Part shown: positions 8,985 through 18,660 of the stretch, one piece after another
Layout of the letters: each line of letters opens with the position of its first letter
Position numbering within the stretch: position 1 is the stretch's first letter
Source of the DNA: Planctomycetota bacterium
Lineage (GTDB): Bacteria > Planctomycetota > UBA1135 > GCA-002686595
Assembly (NCBI GenBank): GCA_016872795.1
Contig: VGYZ01000004.1
Span: 1 to 64,000, forward strand
DNA length: 64,000 nt
Direction of reading: 5' to 3'
The notes under the pieces: model-generated
The model's database searches: none
What the model was told of the DNA's origin: nothing
What the model saw: the letters and a program-made list of their open reading frames with translations, nothing else
Program-made: the position numbers and the translations under genes

Positions 8985-10532
8985 ATGCTCCGCGTCCTCC
9001 GCCACTACCTGCCGATGCGCCGCGCGTTCTTGCTGTTCAGCGAGACGGTGCTGCTCACGGTCACCTTGGGTGTGACGATGGCCTCGCACCTCCAGCATCC
9101 CAGCGGCGTGGTGATCGGGCGCGTGACCGCCGACGGACTGGGACTCGAGGCAGCCCTGTGGCGCTGCTGGATCTCGGCCTTCCTGGTCGCGGCCTTCAGC
9201 CAGATCGCCATCGCGTTCAACGAGCTGTACGACTTCCGCGTGTCGGCTTCGCGCTACGACCGCGCCGCCCGCTTCGTCGGATCCGCCGGCAGCGCGATCG
9301 CGCTCGCGGTGGCGACGGTCCTGCTCGCGCGCACATGGGACCTTGAGCGCGTGCTCGATTTCCCGGGCCTCACGACGTCTCAGCTGCTGCGCACGCTCGT
9401 GTTCGCGCTGCTCATCTGCTTCTCGCTCTTGTACTTTTGGCGCCATGTGTTCCACGCTTCGCTGCGCCGCTGGAACTTCAACCAGCGCGTGCTCGTCATC
9501 GGTGCAGGAGCACAGGCGCGCTCGCTCGCGCATGTGATCGCCGAGCACCCGGATGCGGGCTACGAAGTGGTGGGCCTCGTTCCGGAGGGTGAGGCCAGCG
9601 CTGCGGCGCGAGCGGTGACGCGGAGCGACGCGGTCGAGACCTTGAGCGAAGCGTCGCTGGCCTCGCTGCTGCTCCCGCCGCTCGCGCGGCCCCAGCCCGA
9701 TGCGGCGCTCAGCGGAGCGAGCGCGAGCCTGCTCGCGCTGGTGCAGCGCCTCGGTGTCGATGTGGTCGCGGTCGCGCTCGAGGATCGACGCGGCAACCTC
9801 CCGACCGATGACCTCCTGCGCTGCCGCCTCGCCGGCATCCGCGTGCGCGAGCGCGAGTCGATCTACGAACAAGTCGCGGGCAAGCTCGCGGTCGAAGCGA
9901 TGCGACCGTCGTACCTGATCTTCAACGAGGGCTTCAGCCGCTCGCAGCGCTCCGATCTGTCCAAGCGCGCGGCCGACATCGTGTTCGCCAGCATCGGCAT
10001 CGCGTTGACTTGGCCGCTGATGCTCTTCACCGCGCTGATCGTGCGCCTCGATTCCTCGGGACCGGCGCTCTTCAGCCAAGAGCGCGTCGGACTCAACGGC
10101 GCACGCTTCACGCTCTACAAGTTCCGCAGCATGCGGACCGACGCGGAGAAGGCGACGGGGCCCGTGTGGGCGCAACAGGACGACCCGCGCATCACGCGCA
10201 CCGGTCGCTTCATTCGCAAGGCGCGACTCGACGAGCTGCCGCAACTCTTCAATGTGCTGTGGGGCCACATGTCGCTCGTCGGGCCGCGCCCTGAACGGCA
10301 GGTCTTCTGCGACGAACTCGCACGCCAGATCCCCTACTACAACCAGCGCCACATCGTGAAGCCCGGCGTCACCGGCTGGGCGCAGATCAACTACCCGTAC
10401 GGCAACACCGTGCAGGACGCGCTGCAAAAGCTCCAGTACGACCTGTTCTACATCAAGAACCAGTCCTTCCCGTTCGACCTCTCGATCCTGTTCCAGACGG
10501 TCAAGACGGTCGTGCTCCGCAAGGGCACCTGA
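8985..10532 (+). CDS. Exopolysaccharide sugar transferase (TIGR03013/EpsB-like)
   Basis: A 515-residue inner-membrane polyprenyl-phosphate sugar phosphotransferase. It would place the first sugar phosphate on undecaprenyl phosphate to begin an exopolysaccharide repeat. Residues about 1-155 hold four to five membrane helices. Residues about 160-300 look like a CoA-binding-like fold (LVIGAGAQARSLAHVI). The C-terminal 200 residues are the bacterial sugar transferase domain: KRAADIVFASIGIALTWPLM, YKFRSMRTDAE, RKARLDELPQLFNVLWG, SLVGPRPER, KPGVTGWAQINYPYG. The family is close to WcaJ/EpsB proteins, including those of PEP-CTERM polysaccharide loci. No other polysaccharide genes are adjacent, so the product is unknown. 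The ATG at 8985 is the first in frame. Confidence 0.93.
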   Translation: MLRVLRHYLPMRRAFLLFSETVLLTVTLGVTMASHLQHPSGVVIGRVTADGLGLEAALWRCWISAFLVAAFSQIAIAFNELYDFRVSASRYDRAARFVGSAGSAIALAVATVLLARTWDLERVLDFPGLTTSQLLRTLVFALLICFSLLYFWRHVFHASLRRWNFNQRVLVIGAGAQARSLAHVIAEHPDAGYEVVGLVPEGEASAAARAVTRSDAVETLSEASLASLLLPPLARPQPDAALSGASASLLALVQRLGVDVVAVALEDRRGNLPTDDLLRCRLAGIRVRERESIYEQVAGKLAVEAMRPSYLIFNEGFSRSQRSDLSKRAADIVFASIGIALTWPLMLFTALIVRLDSSGPALFSQERVGLNGARFTLYKFRSMRTDAEKATGPVWAQQDDPRITRTGRFIRKARLDELPQLFNVLWGHMSLVGPRPERQVFCDELARQIPYYNQRHIVKPGVTGWAQINYPYGNTVQDALQKLQYDLFYIKNQSFPFDLSILFQTVKTVVLRKGT

Positions 10533-10541
10533 GCGCGCAGC

Positions 10542-12428
10542 TCAGCCGCCACGCGCGCGCTGCACGTGGATGGCGAGCAGCGCGACATCGGGCGGACGCA
10601 CGCCCGCGATGCGCGAGGCCTGCCCCAGCGTACGAGGCCGCACCGCCGCGAGCCGGGCGCGCGCCTCGTTGCCCAAGCCACGCAGAAGGTCGTAGTCGAG
10701 CTCGCGCGGAATCTCGACCTCCTCCTGACGGCGCAGGCGCTCGACCTGCTCGCGTTCGCGCGCGATGTAGCCGGCGTACTTCACATCCCCCTCGATCGCG
10801 GCTCGCTCGTCGATGCCAAGCCCCAGCTCACGCAGCGGCGCGCATTCGCGCTCGATCGTCATCACATCGATCTCGGGACGGCGCAGGACCTCGCCCCATG
10901 TGCGACCACCGTGGGCCGCGGAGCGTTCGGCGCCGAGCAGCGCGAGCGCCGCCGCCAGTCGCGCCTCGCGCGCGGCCAGACGCTCGGCCGCGGCCGCGCC
11001 GGCGAGCCCGTGCGCCAGGGCGATCGGCACGAGGCGCCGGTCCGCGTTGTCGGAACGCAGGAGCAGGCGGTGCTCCGCGCGCGATGTGAACATGCGGTAA
11101 GGCTCGGTCGGCACCGAGACGACGAGGTCGTCGACCAGCACGCCGATGTAGGCCTGATCGCGCCCGAGCACCAAGGGCTCGCGCTCCTGCGCCCACAGCG
11201 CGGCATTGGCGCCGGCGATCAAGCCCTGCGCCGCGGCCTCTTCATAGCCCGATGTCCCGTTGATCTGCCCCGCGAGGAACAGGCCGGACACCGCGCGCAC
11301 GGCGAGCGTGCGATCGATCTGGAAGGGGAGCACATAGTCGTACTCCACCGCGTAGCCCTCGCGCAGGAACACGGCCTGTTCGAGGCCTGGAATCGTGCGC
11401 ACGAAGGCGTGCTGCACCTCGCGCGGCAGCGATGTCGACACGCCGTTGGCGTACACCACATCGGTGTCGAGGCCTTCGGGTTCGAGGAAGATCGGGTGGC
11501 TCTGCTTGTCGGCGAAGCGCATGACCTTGTCTTCGACCGACGGGCAGTAGCGCGGCCCGACGCCCTGAATGCGGCCGGCGTACATCGGCGCGCGGTGGAT
11601 GTTGGCGCGGATGATCTCGTGGGTCGCAGCGGTGGTGTGCGTGAGGTGGCAGAGGATCTGCGGCAGCGCCGGAAAGCGTGCGCGATCGGTGGCGAAGGAG
11701 AACGGCTGCGGGAGCGCGTCGCCGGGCTGCTCCGACAGTCGCTCGAGACGCAGCGAGGCGCGCGCGAGGCGCGGCGGCGTGCCGGTCTTGAGCCGACCGA
11801 GCGCGAGTCCTAGCCGCGCGAGATCCGCGGACACGCCGGTGGCGCTCGCCTCGCCGACGCGCCCGCCCGACGAGCGCTCTTCGCCGGTGTGCATCACGGC
11901 GCGCAAGAATGTGCCCGTCGTGATCACCACCGCATCGGCTTGCAACTCGCGCCCATCGGCGAGCCGCACGCCGTGCACTCCAGTGACCTCCCCACGCGCG
12001 TGGAGCAACAGGCCGTCGACCATGCTCTCGATCACGCGCACTTCCGGCTGCGCCGCCACGCGCCGCGTCGCTGCCTCGCGATAGCGATGGCGATCGGACT
12101 GGCAGCGCGGGCCCTGCGCCGCCACGCCCTTGCCCGTGCCGAGCACCTTGAACTGGATGCCCGTGGCGTCGGCGAGCTCCCCCATCGCACCACCGAGCGC
12201 ATCGACTTCGCGCACGAGTTGCCCCTTGCCCAGCCCGCCGATCGCTGGGTTGCAGCTCATCTCGCCGATGCGATCCGCGCGCATCGTGACGAGCGTGACC
12301 TCGGCTCCCAAACGCGCCGCCGCAAGCGTGGCTTCGATGCCTGCGTGGCCGCCCCCGACGACCACCACGCGAGCGAGGTTGGCAGCGCGCGCGGGCGGCG
12401 GATGGGCATGGGTGGCGGCGGGCGACAT
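10542..12428 (-). CDS. mnmG: tRNA uridine-5-carboxymethylaminomethyl modification enzyme MnmG (GidA)
   Basis: A 628-residue FAD protein that works with the GTPase MnmE to install the 5-carboxymethylaminomethyl group on wobble uridine 34. The FAD-binding motif [12 protein letters not shown] is near residue 20. GidA signatures are present: [20 protein letters not shown] and [17 protein letters not shown]. The C-terminal helical domain that contacts MnmE ends [13 protein letters not shown]. Length equals E. coli MnmG (629). The ATG at 12428 starts a 17-residue His/Pro/Ala-rich leader before the FAD motif. It converges on the sugar transferase gene with only 9 bases between stops. MnmE is not in the window. 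Confidence 0.97.
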   Translation of the reverse strand: MSPAATHAHPPPARAANLARVVVVGGGHAGIEATLAAARLGAEVTLVTMRADRIGEMSCNPAIGGLGKGQLVREVDALGGAMGELADATGIQFKVLGTGKGVAAQGPRCQSDRHRYREAATRRVAAQPEVRVIESMVDGLLLHARGEVTGVHGVRLADGRELQADAVVITTGTFLRAVMHTGEERSSGGRVGEASATGVSADLARLGLALGRLKTGTPPRLARASLRLERLSEQPGDALPQPFSFATDRARFPALPQILCHLTHTTAATHEIIRANIHRAPMYAGRIQGVGPRYCPSVEDKVMRFADKQSHPIFLEPEGLDTDVVYANGVSTSLPREVQHAFVRTIPGLEQAVFLREGYAVEYDYVLPFQIDRTLAVRAVSGLFLAGQINGTSGYEEAAAQGLIAGANAALWAQEREPLVLGRDQAYIGVLVDDLVVSVPTEPYRMFTSRAEHRLLLRSDNADRRLVPIALAHGLAGAAAAERLAAREARLAAALALLGAERSAAHGGRTWGEVLRRPEIDVMTIERECAPLRELGLGIDERAAIEGDVKYAGYIAREREQVERLRRQEEVEIPRELDYDLLRGLGNEARARLAAVRPRTLGQASRIAGVRPPDVALLAIHVQRARGG

Positions 12429-12578
12429 CGGGCCGAAGATTGAACACCATCGAGCGCTCCGCGTCAGCCTCGCCCAACGCGTGCGCAGCGAAGGCCTTTC
12501 CGAGCGGCAGGCGGGGACGGGCCGAATTTGGGCGCGGACTCGCTTGCGACGGGGCCCGACGTCGAACAGGCCCCTGGG

Positions 12579-12782
12579 ATGTTGAATGTGATCTTTCGCC
12601 AGCGTGCGCGCATGGCCGCCGTCTACGGTCGCGTGGCGCCGGGGGAACTCGCAGGCGAGCGCTTCGCCAGCGCGCCGAGCGTGCCGTCCAAGGAGCCGCG
12701 CCGCCACGGGCAGGTCGGCCGCAAGGGCCGGTCGACGGTCGCCCTTCCGATGCCTCGTCGCACGCGCCCCAAGGCCGACTAG
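12579..12782 (+). CDS. Possible small basic protein
   Basis: A 67-residue frame starting [19 protein letters not shown] and ending in a very basic tail ([20 protein letters not shown]). It is the only frame in the 420-base gap between mnmG and the next gene with strong G/C bias at third positions, about 85-90 % by eye. It also contains ATG-TTG and AAT-GTG, consistent with the ACGT-poor codon pattern elsewhere. I recognise no family. The basic tail suggests nucleic-acid or ribosome binding, but that is speculation. There is no good Shine-Dalgarno. Confidence 0.4.
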   Translation: MLNVIFRQRARMAAVYGRVAPGELAGERFASAPSVPSKEPRRHGQVGRKGRSTVALPMPRRTRPKAD

Positions 12783-12850
12783 GGCCTCCGCGCGGCCAGC
12801 CCACGAAGCGCACTCTGGGTCGACTCCCAAACGCAGGCTAGGATGCCTCC

Positions 12851-14149
12851 ATGTGGTGCGAGTTCCTCCTATCGATGACCGCCGCGCTCGCGGCTCAGTC
12901 GCCCGCGCCGTCCGGATCACAGGTGGGCCGCCAGTCGATCGAGGAGTTGCTCGAGCGCACGCGCGCCTCGCGCGCGGAAACTCACAAGCGCCTCGAAGGT
13001 GAAATCGTCGCCCTCTCGAAGGAGCTCGAGGCCGCTCCAGCACCACGCGAGATCGCGGCGCTCACCGAGCGCCTGGTCGCTCTGGGCCCCGAAGCGACGC
13101 CGCTGATCGTGCGCCGCATCGATCCGGGCTCGCCCGGCACGGACCGAGAGCGCCTGCGCGCGCTGCAGTTTGCCAACGCGCTCGCGCGCATGGACACCTC
13201 GGCCGTGACGACCGACTTGCTCGAGACGCTCAAGGGTGGCACGCCTGAGGGACGTCGCAACGCGCTGCGCGCGCTCGTGAGCACGCGCGAGATCGCGCGC
13301 GTGCGGCCCGAGGTCGAAGCGCTGTTCCGCGCCGAATCCGGCCAGACGCGGCAGCTCGCCCTGCGCACGCTGCTCGCATTCGGAGGACCGGAGAACAACC
13401 TCCTGTTCACGCAGCTGCTCGGCGGCGGCGACGACGCGCTGATCGGCATGGCGCTCGATGGCCTCACGGACCAGAAGGTCGAGGCCGCGCTCGGAGATGT
13501 TCGCAAACTTCTGAGCCAACCCGGCAGTGCCCCGCGGCACGCGCAGGCGTTGCTGCGCTACTTCCGCGCGCTGCGCGAGTCGGCCAGTCAGGCCGATGTG
13601 CTCGCTTTCGTCCGTCTTGCCCAATCCGGATCGCTGAACCTGGCGGTGCGCGTCGAACTCGTCAACGGCCTTGCTGCCCTGAATCCGACGCTCAACCTCG
13701 AGCTGAAGAAGTCCATGGAGCCGCTCGTCGCGTCGAGCGATCGCCAGCTCAAGGAAGCCGCCCAGGTGATTCTCGCGCGCCTCGGAGACAAGAGTACGCG
13801 GCGCGAGATCCTCAAGGACTACGACGACCTCGTTTCCAAGAACGAGCGCTGGGCGGACGCCTATGTGCGGCGCGCGGACATGTATGTGCGCCTCGGCGAC
13901 GACGACGAGGCCATCAAGGACTTGCGTCAGGCGCTGTCCGTGGGCAAGGACGATCCGACGCTCGCGCAGGACGAGGTGTCCGAGCAGCTCGCGCGAGCCT
14001 ATGTGCGCAAGGGCAAACTCAAGGATGCGGCCGACCTGCTCAACCGCGCGCCCATCTCGCTCAAGCGACTCGGCGAGCTGGCCGAGGATCCCGAGTTCGC
14101 TCCCCTGCGCAGCTCGAAGTACGCCAAGGACGCCTTCGGCACGAAGTGA
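12851..14149 (+). CDS. Exported HEAT/TPR-repeat protein
   Basis: A 432-residue protein of unknown function. The first 17 residues ([17 protein letters not shown]) look like a short signal peptide. Residues about 30-60 form a charged helix. Residues about 65-300 are HEAT-like repeats ([32 protein letters not shown]). Residues about 320-395 are TPRs ([40 protein letters not shown]). The protein ends with [16 protein letters not shown], as many TPR proteins do. Its stop codon overlaps the GTG start of the radical SAM gene (GTGA), so the two are likely translated from one message. It was probably made to bind another protein. Confidence 0.85.
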   Translation: MWCEFLLSMTAALAAQSPAPSGSQVGRQSIEELLERTRASRAETHKRLEGEIVALSKELEAAPAPREIAALTERLVALGPEATPLIVRRIDPGSPGTDRERLRALQFANALARMDTSAVTTDLLETLKGGTPEGRRNALRALVSTREIARVRPEVEALFRAESGQTRQLALRTLLAFGGPENNLLFTQLLGGGDDALIGMALDGLTDQKVEAALGDVRKLLSQPGSAPRHAQALLRYFRALRESASQADVLAFVRLAQSGSLNLAVRVELVNGLAALNPTLNLELKKSMEPLVASSDRQLKEAAQVILARLGDKSTRREILKDYDDLVSKNERWADAYVRRADMYVRLGDDDEAIKDLRQALSVGKDDPTLAQDEVSEQLARAYVRKGKLKDAADLLNRAPISLKRLGELAEDPEFAPLRSSKYAKDAFGTK

Positions 14150-15015
14150 CTGGTGCGCTCGCGCCCGTGAAGCTCACCTTCGACGATCACGATCGCGACA
14201 AGGCGGGGATGCGCTATGTGTATCCCGTGGTCTCGCGGCGTGCGCGCGGCGTCTCGATCGGCATCAACCTGAACACGGACAACGCCTGCAACTGGCGCTG
14301 CGTCTACTGTCAGGTGCCCGGTCTCGTGCGCGGCGCGGCGCCGCAGGTCGACCTCGCGCAGCTCGAGAGCGAGCTGCGAACCATGCTCGCGCAGGCCTGC
14401 GATGCGGCGTGGATGGAGCGGCATGTGCCCGAGGGCGCGCGGCGACTGAACGATGTGGCGCTCTCCGGAAACGGCGAATCGACCACGAGCCTGCAATTCG
14501 AGGCCGTGCTGGAGATCATCTCCACGGTCCTTGCTGAGCGCCAGCTGCTGGGAAAGTTGAAGGTCGTGCTGATCACCAATGGGTCGCTCGTTGCGCAGCC
14601 GCGCGTGCAGCGCGGGCTCACGCGGCTCGCCGAACTCGGTGGCGAAGCATGGTTCAAGCTCGATTCCGCCACGGACGAAGGTCGGCGGCGCCTCAACGAC
14701 ACGCGCATCGACGACGAGCGCGTGCTCGAGTCCCTCGTCACCTGCGCGGGGCTCGCGCCCACATGGGTCCAGACCATGGCGCTCGACTTCGACGGTCCGA
14801 CGCTGGCTGGAGACGAGGAACGCTCGTATGTCGAGCTGTTGCGCCTCGCCCGCGAGCGCGGCGCGCGCCTGCGGGGCGTGCTGCTGTATGGCTTCGCGCG
14901 CGCGTCGCACCAACCCGAGGCCTCGCGCCTGCGCGCGCTTGCGCCCGCGGAACTCGAGGCCCTCGGCCAACGGATCGAGCAAGCCACCGGCCTCGCGGTG
15001 CAGACGACTCCCTGA
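14146..15015 (+). CDS. Radical SAM protein of the COG0731-like family
   Basis: A 289-residue cytoplasmic protein with the radical SAM cluster motif CNWRCVYC (CX3CX2C) near residue 45. It is preceded by the family block YVYPVVSRRARGVSIGIN. SGNGESTT and VLITNGSL are typical radical SAM barrel motifs. Proteins with this layout are often annotated as related to wyosine synthetase (COG0731), but their substrate is not established. I would not assume tRNA modification. The GTG at 14146 overlaps the preceding stop (GTGA). A second GTG at 14167 would begin MKLTFDDHDRDK and may be the true start, as it fits the family N-terminus. Confidence 0.88.
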   Translation: MTGALAPVKLTFDDHDRDKAGMRYVYPVVSRRARGVSIGINLNTDNACNWRCVYCQVPGLVRGAAPQVDLAQLESELRTMLAQACDAAWMERHVPEGARRLNDVALSGNGESTTSLQFEAVLEIISTVLAERQLLGKLKVVLITNGSLVAQPRVQRGLTRLAELGGEAWFKLDSATDEGRRRLNDTRIDDERVLESLVTCAGLAPTWVQTMALDFDGPTLAGDEERSYVELLRLARERGARLRGVLLYGFARASHQPEASRLRALAPAELEALGQRIEQATGLAVQTTP

Positions 15016-15025
15016 GCGGCGCGCC

Positions 15026-16087
15026 CTACTGGCGCACTCCCGCCGCGTAGATCCCGCTGCGCGCGACATCGACGCTCCCGTCCGCGTTCCAGTACTTCCA
15101 CTCGCCGCTGGCGAGGTTCTCCGAGAAGGCGCCCTCGCTCTGGAGCGCGCCAGTCTCGTGGAAGCTCCTCCACGGCCCCTGCTTCTTGCCGGCGCGGTAG
15201 CTGCCCTGCTTGCGCACCCCGCCCGAGGGATAGCTCTCGGTCCACTCGCCGTCTGGCAGGCCATCGAGGAAGTTGCCGCGGTTGAGGACGACGCCGTTCT
15301 CGGCGTAGGCCACCCACAGCCCCTCCGGGCGATCCGCGCGCTGCAAGCCCTCGGTGCGCAGTTGTCCGTTGCGGTGCCAGCCCTTGGCCATGCCCTCCTT
15401 CTGACCCGCCACCCAGTACGCCTCCTCGGCGGGCGTACCGTCCTCGTACCAGCCCTTCCACAGGCCGTCGAACTTCCCCGCGCGGTATGTGCCCTCGGTC
15501 TGCTCGACGCCGTTCTTGAACCAGGTCGTGAAGCGCCCCTCTTCCTTGCCGAGCACGAACTCGCCCTCGCGCGCCTTCGCGCCGCCGTCGTGCCACTCGG
15601 TCCAGCGCCCGACGCGGAGGCCCTCCTCGTAGCTGCCTTCGTCGAGCTTGTCGCCGCTCGGATAGAAGGACACCCAGCGGCCCGTCTCCTTGTCGCCGCG
15701 GAACTCGCCTTCGGTGAACAGGCGGCCGTTGGAGTGCCGGAACGCGCTCGTGCCCTCGCGCTTGCCGGCCACGAAGCCGAGCTCGCCCTTCAGGGAACCG
15801 TCGGGCCACAGGAGCTTCCACGGCCCGTCCTTCTGGCCGTCCCGGTAGGCACCCTCGGCGGACAGCGCGCCCTCGGGGTACCACTCGCGCCAAGTGCCCT
15901 GCCGCAAGCCATCGACCTCGGTGCCCTGCTCGGCCTTCTGCGTGCGCGCATCGTCGTAGAAGCGCGTCTTCGGCACCGGCCCCTTCCGCACCTGCACCGG
16001 GGCCGAGGTGGTCGTGGCGGGAACGGCCGACTCGTCCCCGCAGGAGGCGAGCGAGAGGGCGAGCAGGAGGAGCGAAGTCGTGCGCAT
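15026..16087 (-). CDS. MORN-repeat (YwqK-like) lipoprotein
   Basis: A 353-residue exported lipoprotein. The signal peptide MRTTSLLLLALSLASC ends in a lipobox (LASC). From about residue 65 to 340 it consists of about eleven MORN-type repeats of 22-24 residues with the pattern G-W/P-W-x-x-W/Y-x-x-x-G, for example GTWREWYPEGALSAEGAYRD and GRWTEWHDGGAKAREGEF. MORN_2 repeats form beta-hairpin rods. They are common in planctomycetal and Bacteroidota surface proteins, where the function is unknown. A smaller protein of the same type is encoded at 37167-37856. The ATG at 16087 gives a full signal peptide. Confidence 0.9.
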   Translation of the reverse strand: MRTTSLLLLALSLASCGDESAVPATTTSAPVQVRKGPVPKTRFYDDARTQKAEQGTEVDGLRQGTWREWYPEGALSAEGAYRDGQKDGPWKLLWPDGSLKGELGFVAGKREGTSAFRHSNGRLFTEGEFRGDKETGRWVSFYPSGDKLDEGSYEEGLRVGRWTEWHDGGAKAREGEFVLGKEEGRFTTWFKNGVEQTEGTYRAGKFDGLWKGWYEDGTPAEEAYWVAGQKEGMAKGWHRNGQLRTEGLQRADRPEGLWVAYAENGVVLNRGNFLDGLPDGEWTESYPSGGVRKQGSYRAGKKQGPWRSFHETGALQSEGAFSENLASGEWKYWNADGSVDVARSGIYAAGVRQ

Positions 16088-16138
16088 GGGACTTGAGATG
16101 CTAGCGAGCGCGCCGCTTCGGCTCGACGGCGCCCCGGC

Positions 16139-18541
16139 TCAGGGGCAAGTGTCGTTGGCGACGAGGGGAGTGCCGCGATCGGGGTTCGAGGCACTGATCA
16201 GGGAGCTCGCGGGGCACCACGAATTGGCGTCGTCGTTGCCGCTCGCCGAGAGCACTCCCGAGCGCAGGCTCAAGGATGAACCCGTGATATCCGGCCACAA
16301 GAAGCCGTTGTCGTACTCGATGCGATCGATCTCGACGTTGCCCGGCGCGACCAACACGATCTCGTCGTCGGCGTTGTCGAGCTTGAAGAGCGTCCAGTCC
16401 CAGTCGTACCCCACGACGATTCCACCGTTGGTGAGCGCGTCGGCGTTCGAACCGAGCACGAGATAATGTCCCGCCGCGACATAGATCCCGTTGCCGCCGT
16501 TGGAGAGCGTGATCGAGTCGGTGCCGTTGTCGCGCAAGGTCCAGCCCTCGAGGTTGGCGATCGATGCGCTCGCGTTGTAGACCTCGAACCACTCACCGTT
16601 GGAGTCCGCGACGAACGCGGGATCCTTCATGACCTCCGTGATCACGATGTCTCCGGGCGCCGGCGGCCCCGGGAGCGGGCAGAACTGTACGTCGAGAGCG
16701 CTCGAGAGCCCCACATTGCTGCCATCGGGCACGAACGGGTCGCGGAACCAGAACTGGTAGCAGCGACGCGTGCCAGCCATGCTCGCGTCGATCGCGATCG
16801 GATAGGTCACGCTCCCCGCGAGGCTCGTCACGCTGACGCCCATGCGCTTGACCGGCGTCTTGCACCACAGGGTCCCGCCGGCGAAGGGCTTCTGGTCCCG
16901 CGCGAAGCCGTAGAACAGGATCGTCGACTTCTGCGGCATGGCGTTCTGCAGCGTGATCGAGAAGTCGTTGGTATCGACGCTCGGCGTGCCCGTCCATGTC
17001 ACCGTCGGAAGCGTGCCGTTGCTCGTCAGCTTGCCCGTCCCGTAGGCCACGGGCGGCGGGCAGGTGCCGATGCCGTTCACATTCTGCAGCCACGGCGTGC
17101 CTCGATCGCCGCTGGCCCACGAGGTGGGGCAGTCGACGAAGTTGTTCGCCAGCGCGGGACTCGCCGGAGCGATGCGCTCGGCGCTCACCCCCGGAGCGAT
17201 CGCCACGCCACCGGCGCCCCACGAGAATGTCTCCAGAGTCGTGCCGCTCGCGCTCTTCAGCGTGAGCGCGCCGCTCGCGTTGGGGAGCGAGAACTGCCGC
17301 CACGGGGCGCCGACACCCAGGAAGAAGTCGCCGTTGCGCGCGGGCCGTCCGTCGAGACCGACGACGAAGTGCTCGCCCGCGTCGAGCACGATCTGGCTCG
17401 AGATGCGAAACGACTGCGTTCCGTTGGAAAGCTCGAGCCCTCCGAGGTTCAGGGTCGAGGCCGAGAAGTTGACGAGCTCGATCCACTCGGCCTCGGCGTC
17501 GGCAAACGCGAGCGGATCGACCAGCACCTCGTTGATCGCGATCTGGCCCGGGCCAGCGTAGGTTCCAGGCAGCTCGAAGGTGGCGAAGTCCACGCTCTCG
17601 GGGTGTGCCGGGCTGCGCGCGCGGAACGAGCTGCCGTTCGATGTGATCACGATGTGGCTCGAGAGCGCGTTGAAGCCGCCCGGATCGCCCCCGAGCGTGA
17701 CACTGGCGGTGTCGCCGTCCGTCGTGCACCACTGCACGCGCGTCGCGGCGCTCGTGCTCCAGTTGTTGACCACCGTCTCCGACGGATGGCCGTAGGGATT
17801 GTCGTGGCCCGCGGAGTGGACCACGAGACTCGGATTGAGGTTGCCGACCACGGTCGCCGACGAGCTCGACGGCGACCCGTGGTGCGAGCTGATCGCGACC
17901 TCGACCTGCCCGATCCAAGCCGTAACGGGGCCTTCCACATTGGGAGTCGACAACCCGCCCGAGGTGAGGTCCCCGGCGACATACAGGTCGAAATCGCCGT
18001 AGCGCAGCACCATGCCGAGCGAGTGCGCGTTCTCATCGCCGCTCACGTTGACCGTGCCGGTCGGATGCACCCCATCGCGCGAGACGAACGCGAGCGTGCA
18101 GCCGCCGCCGAGGTCGAGCACCTGCCCTTGCGCGGGAATCGCGCGCTTGCCGCTCACTGCGTTCAGATAGCTCGTGACAAAACCGTTCGACGGACGGTTC
18201 GTGTCGCCGCGGTCATAGGCCGCGACCAGCGGCTTGTAGCTCGACGCGTGGATGTTCGTCAGGCCGCCGAAGTGATCGGTGTGCCAGTGCGTCATCACGC
18301 TGTAGTCGAGGCCCGTGGTGCCGATGGACTGCAGGTACGGAATCACGATCGCGGTGCCGTCGCCCAGGTTGCCGCCGTCGATCAAGAGCCGCTTGCCCGT
18401 CGGGCTCTCGACATACACGGAGAGCCCTTGGCCCACGTTGATCACGTGCACCTCGAGCTCCTGCGCTCGCAGCGCGGGGGCCGCGAGGCAGAACATCACG
18501 ATCGAGAGCAAAGCGGAGCGCATGCAGCTTGAGGTACGCAT
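16139..18541 (-). CDS. Exported metallo-beta-lactamase-fold protein with two lamin-tail domains
   Basis: About 800 residues. A signal peptide (MRSALLSIVMFCLAAPALRA) is followed by a ComEC-like metallo-beta-lactamase domain, residues about 25-310: VGQGLSVYVESP, LIDGGN, THWHTDHFGG and SSHHGSPSSSS, so the zinc ligands look intact. Next is a lamin-tail domain (INEVLVDPLAF, EWIELVNFSAS), then a region of about 125 residues with YGTGK, LFYGFARDQKPFAGGTL, WFRDP and FCP. A second lamin-tail domain ends the protein (ITEVMKDPAFV, GEWFEVYNASASI). The third part recurs in the proteins at 31111 and 34315. It is probably an extracellular nuclease or hydrolase. The ATG at 18541 has GAGGG 7 bases upstream; 18523 and 18559 are alternatives. 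Confidence 0.9.
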   Translation of the reverse strand: MRTSSCMRSALLSIVMFCLAAPALRAQELEVHVINVGQGLSVYVESPTGKRLLIDGGNLGDGTAIVIPYLQSIGTTGLDYSVMTHWHTDHFGGLTNIHASSYKPLVAAYDRGDTNRPSNGFVTSYLNAVSGKRAIPAQGQVLDLGGGCTLAFVSRDGVHPTGTVNVSGDENAHSLGMVLRYGDFDLYVAGDLTSGGLSTPNVEGPVTAWIGQVEVAISSHHGSPSSSSATVVGNLNPSLVVHSAGHDNPYGHPSETVVNNWSTSAATRVQWCTTDGDTASVTLGGDPGGFNALSSHIVITSNGSSFRARSPAHPESVDFATFELPGTYAGPGQIAINEVLVDPLAFADAEAEWIELVNFSASTLNLGGLELSNGTQSFRISSQIVLDAGEHFVVGLDGRPARNGDFFLGVGAPWRQFSLPNASGALTLKSASGTTLETFSWGAGGVAIAPGVSAERIAPASPALANNFVDCPTSWASGDRGTPWLQNVNGIGTCPPPVAYGTGKLTSNGTLPTVTWTGTPSVDTNDFSITLQNAMPQKSTILFYGFARDQKPFAGGTLWCKTPVKRMGVSVTSLAGSVTYPIAIDASMAGTRRCYQFWFRDPFVPDGSNVGLSSALDVQFCPLPGPPAPGDIVITEVMKDPAFVADSNGEWFEVYNASASIANLEGWTLRDNGTDSITLSNGGNGIYVAAGHYLVLGSNADALTNGGIVVGYDWDWTLFKLDNADDEIVLVAPGNVEIDRIEYDNGFLWPDITGSSLSLRSGVLSASGNDDANSWCPASSLISASNPDRGTPLVANDTCP

Positions 18542-18556
18542 GATCGGCCCTCGAAA

Positions 18557-18594
18557 CAAGTCTACCTGCCTTCGGCAAGTCTACCTGCCTTCGG
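18557..18594. repeat. Perfect tandem repeat, 2 x 19 bases
   Basis: The 19-base unit CAAGTCTACCTGCCTTCGG occurs twice head to tail without mismatch (18557-18575 and 18576-18594). It lies between the divergent genes at 18541 and 18661, just upstream of the metallo-beta-lactamase start. It could be a pair of protein-binding sites or a recent slippage duplication. Confidence 0.9.
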
Positions 18595-18660
18595 CGCAAC
18601 CTGCAGGGCGCTCGGAAGTTCCTTCCTCCGCGGCACTCGCGTCGGGCTAGGCTGGCAAGC

